Of a stretch of DNA of 64,000 nt, positions 59,432-64,000 are shown piece by piece. Position numbers and translations under genes: made by a program. This DNA comes from Stenotrophomonas sp. UBA7346 (GTDB taxonomy: Bacteria; Pseudomonadota; Gammaproteobacteria; Xanthomonadales; Xanthomonadaceae): positions 62,001-126,000 of the forward strand of contig DKPB01000029.1 in the NCBI GenBank assembly GCA_002471015.1, read 5' to 3'. How positions within the stretch are numbered: position 1 is the stretch's first letter; each line of letters opens with the position of its first letter. The notes under the pieces were generated by a model. It was not told where the DNA came from. It ran no database searches and saw only the letters and a program-made list of their open reading frames with translations.

Positions 59432-61621
59432 ATGACCTCTCCCTACCCCGCCCCCGATTACGACACCGATTCCCCCGATCACGGGCGTGAGGCGATCCAC
59501 ACCGAATACAAGTTCTCGCACGTCACCACCGGCCGCTACCTGCCGACGCCGGGCAAGGCACCGGCGTGGCCGTTCGCCGACATCGGCAGCTGGATGATCG
59601 ATGCCAATGCCAGCGCCGCCGACTGGTTGACCGAGCTGAAGGACTGGCGCCAGGAACACCTGGTGCGCATCGGCTATACCGACGTGAACTACCGTCGCCC
59701 GGAACTGCAGTGGGCGCAGCGCAACTTCGTGCACGCGCAGATGATGGTCGAGGACCGCTATTTCTTCGACGTGGAAACCGCGCAGTACACCGTCGACAAG
59801 TACCTGGACGATCTGATCGAACGTTTCGGCGGCCTGGACTCGGTACTGATCTGGTACATCTACCCGAACATCGGCATCGACGACCGCAACCAGTTCGATC
59901 TGGCGCACACGCTGCCGGGCGGCCTGGAAGGTTTGACTGCTGCGGTGAAGGCATTCCAGAAGCGCGGCGTGCGCGTGTTCCTGCCGGCCAAGCCGTGGGA
60001 CCACGGCACCCGTGACCCGGGCGTGACGCATTGGGACGGACTGGCCGAGATCATCAAGGCCACCGGCGCCGACGGCATCAACGGCGACACCTTCAACGGC
60101 GTGCCGCGTGCGTTCTTCGACGCCTGCGATGCCAACGGCAACCCGGTGGTGGTGCAGCCCGAGTCCACCATCAGCTCGGAAGAGCAGCTGATCTGGAACG
60201 TGCAGAGCTGGGGCAAGAAGGCCCCCGATGGCCCGGTGCCGCCGGTGTCCAAGTGGAAGTGGCTGGAGCCGCGCCACATGGTCAATTACGAAAACCGCTG
60301 GGGGCGCAACCGCAACCACGACCTGCAGTACTGCTTCTTCAACGGCATCGGCTACAACGCCTGGGAAAACATCTGGGGCATCTGGAACCAGTTCACCGCG
60401 CGTGATGGTGAAACCCTGCGCCGCATCGCCGCCATCTATCGCCAGTTCCCGGCGCTGATCGTGGCGATGGATTGGGAGCCCTACCAGGTCTGCTACCAGG
60501 GCGGCATCTTCGCCAGCAAGTTCCCGGTCGACGGCCAGTGCCTGCATACGTTCATCAACCGCAACGAGTACGCGGTCAATGGTGAGCAGATCGGCCTGCC
60601 GCATGTGGACGGCACCCGTTACTACGATGTCTGGCACGGCGTGGAGCTGTCACCGGCCGTGCGTGATGGCGTGGCCATCATTGAGCTGTCGATGGAAGCA
60701 CGCGGCTTTGGCGCGGTGCTGAGCGTACAGCCGGGCACTGCTGTCGATGGTCTCGATGCGTTCCTTGCCGCAGCTGCCAAGCGCGCCGAGCAGCCACTCA
60801 ACAGCTACTCCGGTGCCTGGAAGGCAATCCCGCAGCAGCTGCGCGAGATTCCCGCCACCACCGCGCAGGCGACCGCGCCGCAGGGCATGCTCACCATTCC
60901 GGCGGGCGAATTCGTGTTCGCCGTTGGCGGTGTCGAGATCGAGGGCTTCAACTGGGCCGGCCAGGACGTGCAGTTCCCGTGGGAAGACTGCCCGCGTCGC
61001 CATCACCGCAAGCTGATGCAGATGCAGGCGTTCCATATCGATCGCCATCCGGTCACGAATGCGCAGTTCAAGGCCTTCATCGATGCCACCGCCTATCACC
61101 CGGCCGATGACATCAACTTCCTCGCCCATTGGGTGGATGGCGCACCGCGCGCCGGCTGGGACAACAAGCCGGTGATCTGGGTGTCGCTGGAAGACGCGCG
61201 TGCCTACGCTGCGTGGGCCGGCAAGCGTCTGCCGCACGAGTGGGAGTGGCAGTACGCCGCGCAGGGCAACGATGGTCGAACCTATCCATGGGGCAATGAC
61301 TGGGACGCCAGCCGCGTACCGCAGGTCAACCGTGGCCGCCGCCTGCTGGCCCCGGCCGATGTCGATGCGCATCCGCAAGGCGCAAGCCCGTTCGGTGTCG
61401 AGGATCTGGTCGGCAACGTGTGGCAGTGGACCGATGAGTTCGTCGACGAGCACACCCGTGCGGCGATCCTGCGCGGTGGCTCCAGCTACCAGCCACAGAC
61501 CTCGCATTGGTATTTCCCGCAGGCCTACCGCCTGGACCAGCACGGCAAGTACCTGCTGATGGCCCCGGCCAAGGACCGCAGCGGCATGCTCGGCTTCCGT
61601 TGCGTGGTGGACGCGGCATGA
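59432..61621 (+). CDS. Glycosidase-like barrel fused to an FGE/sulfatase-modifying-like domain without active-site cysteines
   Basis: The 729-residue protein has two parts. Residues about 1-480 look like a TIM-barrel hydrolase: DSVLIWYIYPNIGIDD, ATGADGINGDTFNGVP (possible acid residue) and VVVQPEST (possible second acid). Residues about 490-729 match the FGE/SUMF1/EgtB fold: PAGEFVF, HPVTNAQFKAF, VIWVSLEDARAYAAWAGKRLPHEWEWQYAAQG, GNVWQWTDE. At the FGE active region the line is RGGSSYQPQTSHWYFPQAYR, with neither cysteine, so formylglycine formation is not expected. ATG at 59432 (or 59423) is taken as start. The stop overlaps the GH127 start. Confidence 0.75.
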   Translation: MTSPYPAPDYDTDSPDHGREAIHTEYKFSHVTTGRYLPTPGKAPAWPFADIGSWMIDANASAADWLTELKDWRQEHLVRIGYTDVNYRRPELQWAQRNFVHAQMMVEDRYFFDVETAQYTVDKYLDDLIERFGGLDSVLIWYIYPNIGIDDRNQFDLAHTLPGGLEGLTAAVKAFQKRGVRVFLPAKPWDHGTRDPGVTHWDGLAEIIKATGADGINGDTFNGVPRAFFDACDANGNPVVVQPESTISSEEQLIWNVQSWGKKAPDGPVPPVSKWKWLEPRHMVNYENRWGRNRNHDLQYCFFNGIGYNAWENIWGIWNQFTARDGETLRRIAAIYRQFPALIVAMDWEPYQVCYQGGIFASKFPVDGQCLHTFINRNEYAVNGEQIGLPHVDGTRYYDVWHGVELSPAVRDGVAIIELSMEARGFGAVLSVQPGTAVDGLDAFLAAAAKRAEQPLNSYSGAWKAIPQQLREIPATTAQATAPQGMLTIPAGEFVFAVGGVEIEGFNWAGQDVQFPWEDCPRRHHRKLMQMQAFHIDRHPVTNAQFKAFIDATAYHPADDINFLAHWVDGAPRAGWDNKPVIWVSLEDARAYAAWAGKRLPHEWEWQYAAQGNDGRTYPWGNDWDASRVPQVNRGRRLLAPADVDAHPQGASPFGVEDLVGNVWQWTDEFVDEHTRAAILRGGSSYQPQTSHWYFPQAYRLDQHGKYLLMAPAKDRSGMLGFRCVVDAA

Positions 61622-63474
61622 GTGCGGCCATCACCCGCGGCCAGCAGCTGATCGCACCGGCGGCGGTGAAGCTCGACGGTGTGTTCGGGCAGATGCTCGC
61701 CGCCAACCGCAGCGGCCGCCTCAGCCACTTCATCGTCGATGAAGCCAGCCCCTCGATCAGCATCTTCGGCCAGGCACACAAGCAGCAGAACCAGGAAGGC
61801 GACTGGTATGGCGAACACGCGGGCAAGTGGCTGTCGGCCACCGCGCGCGCAGTCGCGCAGGGCGGCCAGCCCGAACTGGAAGCCAACCTGCGCCGCGTCG
61901 CCGATTGGCTGATCAGCCAGCAGGACGAGGACGGCTATCTCGGCAACTATGCCGCCGACCGCCGCTTCACCGTGCCGCAGCCGCCCAAGCCCGAGAGCTG
62001 GAACGGTGAGCCGGCACTGCGCACCTGGGACATCTGGACCCACAGCTACCTGATCCTCGGCTTCCTCGAAACCTGGCGTGCGCTGGGCGATGACAGCTAC
62101 CTGCAGGCCGCGCGGCGCATCGCCGACCTGTGCTGGCAGGCGCTGGAATCAGGCATCGACATCACCACGCTGGGCAACCACCACGGCATGTCGGCGACGG
62201 TGCTGCTGGACCCGGCCGCCGACCTCTACCTGGTCACCGGCGAGCCGCGTTATCTGGCCTTGGCCGAGAAGATCCTGCAGCAGGCCAACGCCAACCCGCG
62301 CCTGGCCCTGCTCGACAAGGGCATCGCCAACGAAGATGCCGCCTTCATCGCCACCGGCAAGGCCTACCAGCTGTCGTGGAACCTTGTGGGTCTGGCCAAG
62401 CTGTACAAGGCCACCGGCAAGGCCGATTACAAGCTGGCCATCGACAACCTGTGGAACAACATCCGCGAGCAGCACCTGACCCTGGGCGGCGGCCCGTGGG
62501 GCGGTGTGGCCCATCGCTCGCGCGAGGTGTTCAATGCCCCGCGCACCTTCTTCCCGCAGGCCTATGTGGAAACCTGTTCGGTGCTGGCATGGATGCAGCT
62601 CAACCGCGAGCTGCTGGCCATCAGCGGCCACGCGCGTTATGCCGACGAGCTGGAACGCACCGCCTACAACGACCTGCTTGCGGCGATGGCACCGAACGGC
62701 GAGGACTGGTGTTACTACACCTTCCCCAACGGCAAGCGCGTCCATACGACGTATTGGCGTTGCTGCAAGTCGTCCGGCGCGATGGCGGTGGAAGAGCTGC
62801 CGCAGGTCGCCTATGGCGTTGCCGCCGATGGTGGCCTGCGGGTGAACCTCTACGGCGCCGGTGAAGCCACGCTTCATCACGCTGAAGCCGGCACGGTGGT
62901 GCTGCAGCAGCAGACCCGCTATCCGTTCAACGGCGATATCAGCCTGCGGGTGATGCCCGAGCACAGCGCCAGCTTCGGCATCGGCCTGCGCATCCCGGCC
63001 TGGGCCGAGGATGCCCACATCCAGGTCAATGGCGTCAACGTGCCGGTGCAGGTTGGTGCGGACGGTTACGTGCAGCTGCAACGCCAGTGGCAGGCCGGCG
63101 ATCTGGTCAGCGTGCAGCTGCCGATGCAGCCGCAGCTGCACCGCGCCGCCAACATCAACGTGCAGGAATCGCGCGCGCCGGATGGCTCGCCGGTGGCGCA
63201 GGAAGTGCTGCGCTGGGAATACGTCGGCTTGAGCTACGGCCCACTGGTCTATGCAACCACGCTGATCGATGGCTTCAAGACCGATGAAACCGTGAAGCTG
63301 CCGGAAGGGGATCCCTCGCGCTGGCTGCAGGTAGGCCAGGACGAAGGTGAAGGCGCGCCGGTGACGATGCAGCTGGAATGCCGCGCGCCGCTGGTGTTCG
63401 AGCCCTATTACCGCTGCGGTGGCCGCGAACACGACGTCTGGCGCCTGAGCTGGTTGTCGCTGGCCCCGCACTAA
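61618..63474 (+). CDS. GH127 (DUF1680) beta-L-arabinofuranosidase-like enzyme
   Basis: The 618-residue protein fits the GH127/DUF1680 family over its whole length. The catalytic elements are visible: the ETC motif (E318, C320) and CC at C382-C383 in YWRCCKSSGA, which correspond to the zinc-binding cysteines and acid/base of the characterised Bifidobacterium enzyme. NHHGMSATVLLDPAADLY and NVQESRAPDG are also family blocks. The known members remove beta-L-arabinofuranose from plant glycoproteins. No signal peptide is visible, so it acts in the cytoplasm after uptake. It is the last gene of the tight operon. Confidence 0.86.
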   Translation: MSAAITRGQQLIAPAAVKLDGVFGQMLAANRSGRLSHFIVDEASPSISIFGQAHKQQNQEGDWYGEHAGKWLSATARAVAQGGQPELEANLRRVADWLISQQDEDGYLGNYAADRRFTVPQPPKPESWNGEPALRTWDIWTHSYLILGFLETWRALGDDSYLQAARRIADLCWQALESGIDITTLGNHHGMSATVLLDPAADLYLVTGEPRYLALAEKILQQANANPRLALLDKGIANEDAAFIATGKAYQLSWNLVGLAKLYKATGKADYKLAIDNLWNNIREQHLTLGGGPWGGVAHRSREVFNAPRTFFPQAYVETCSVLAWMQLNRELLAISGHARYADELERTAYNDLLAAMAPNGEDWCYYTFPNGKRVHTTYWRCCKSSGAMAVEELPQVAYGVAADGGLRVNLYGAGEATLHHAEAGTVVLQQQTRYPFNGDISLRVMPEHSASFGIGLRIPAWAEDAHIQVNGVNVPVQVGADGYVQLQRQWQAGDLVSVQLPMQPQLHRAANINVQESRAPDGSPVAQEVLRWEYVGLSYGPLVYATTLIDGFKTDETVKLPEGDPSRWLQVGQDEGEGAPVTMQLECRAPLVFEPYYRCGGREHDVWRLSWLSLAPH

Positions 63475-63636
63475 GCCTGTCACCGCTGTCTGTCACCAGA
63501 AACTGTGAAGGCAGCGGTGGTTTTGAAGGCGATGACACCGCGATACCTGCTTTTTGTCCTCGCTGAAAATACCCGCACGATATGTTTCTTCCCATCCACC
63601 GGGAGGAAACTGCAATCAAGGATTCGAGTGCAGCCC

Positions 63637-64000
63637 ATGTCAGCAAGCAACAACCCCTCTCCGTTCGACATCGCCCAGCGCGATGGTGCCCGTGGCCCGC
63701 TCAGCGGCGTGCGCGTACTGGACCTGAGCGCCTATATCGCCGGGCCGTATGGCTGCACCCTGCTGGCCGACCAGGGCGCGGAAGTGATCAAGGTGGAGCC
63801 GCCGATCGGCGACAACCTGCGCAAGTACCCGTCCACGCTGGAAGCCGAGAGCCGTGCTTTCCTGGGCGTGAACCGCTCCAAGCGCGGCGTGGTGCTGGAC
63901 CTGAAAGAAACCGACCAGCGTGCGGTGCTGATGCGCCTGGTGCGCGAGGCCGACGTGCTGGTGCACAACTTCCGCCCCAGCGTGCCGGCACGTCTGGGCA
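63637..64000 (+). CDS. Class III CoA-transferase (CaiB/BaiF family), partial at the right edge
   Basis: The first 121 codons are visible. They begin MSASNNPSPFDIAQRDGARG and contain LSGVRVLDLSAYIAGPYGCTLLADQGAEVIKVEPPIGDNLRK, the characteristic N-terminus of CaiB-type transferases. The conserved catalytic Asp lies further downstream and outside the window. Such enzymes move CoA between acids, for example succinyl-CoA to a hydroxy acid. It starts 163 bases after GH127 and is on the same strand, so it may belong to the locus or begin a new operon. Confidence 0.85.
   Translation, partial: MSASNNPSPFDIAQRDGARGPLSGVRVLDLSAYIAGPYGCTLLADQGAEVIKVEPPIGDNLRKYPSTLEAESRAFLGVNRSKRGVVLDLKETDQRAVLMRLVREADVLVHNFRPSVPARLG

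Noticed and set aside
59432..61621. An active formylglycine-generating enzyme (sulfatase maturation)
   Set aside because: The catalytic cysteines after RGGS are absent, and no sulfatase gene is present in the window.

Overview
The window is high-GC gammaproteobacterial DNA of Xanthomonadaceae type, most likely Stenotrophomonas or a close relative. Three things point there: part of a xanthomonadin/aryl-polyene pigment cluster with an XanB2-type chorismatase, an sX13-like small RNA directly downstream of polA, and many short palindromes that begin with GTAG (the SMAG/REP type known from S. maltophilia). No rRNA or tRNA gene, insertion sequence, prophage or CRISPR array was recognised.

Layout. 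1-5085: pigment genes (LolA-like carrier, acyltransferase, hot-dog dehydratase, membrane protein, acyl carrier protein, chorismatase, AMP-ligase). 5198-7607: cydAB, a bd-type quinol oxidase. 7984-22843: mostly housekeeping genes (S9 peptidase, NUDIX hydrolase, hemF, DUF421 protein, sX13-like sRNA, polA, DUF2782 lipoprotein, universal stress protein, uvrD, an FAD protein, rpmB-rpmG). 23068-29852: a heavy-metal efflux locus (CDF-like transporter, czcA, czcB, czcC, CzcI-like peptide). 30220-39317: DUF885 hydrolase, a small glycan-modification group, parAB, rsmG, a PPTase, a YeaQ-like protein and xthA.

39318-47376 is a lower-GC accessory island: a two-gene AbiE-like type IV toxin-antitoxin operon behind an array of TTTCAGC/GCTGAAA palindromes that overlap its predicted promoter, then a 1633-residue SF1 helicase with a C-terminal Vsr/DUF559-like nuclease. 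It looks like a small defence island placed directly upstream of xthA.

47377-64000 is a nutrient-acquisition locus: CitE-like lyase, a sodium:solute symporter fused to a periplasmic propeller-like domain, a LysR regulator, two paralogous TonB receptors, a beta-lactamase-fold serine hydrolase, a PfkB sugar kinase, a barrel-like hydrolase fused to an FGE/sulfatase-modifying-like domain without its cysteines, a GH127 beta-L-arabinofuranosidase-like enzyme, and the start of a class III CoA-transferase. From the second receptor to GH127 the genes are almost continuous. The set suggests uptake and dismantling of an (acylated) arabinose-type glycoside, but the substrate is inference.

Intergenic DNA is dominated by three palindrome families: SMAG (GTAG..GCCGAGC), a CCCTCCC..GGGAGGG family with a variable core, and a GTAGCCCGGG..CCCGGG family. 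In two genes the TAG stop codon lies inside a SMAG element.
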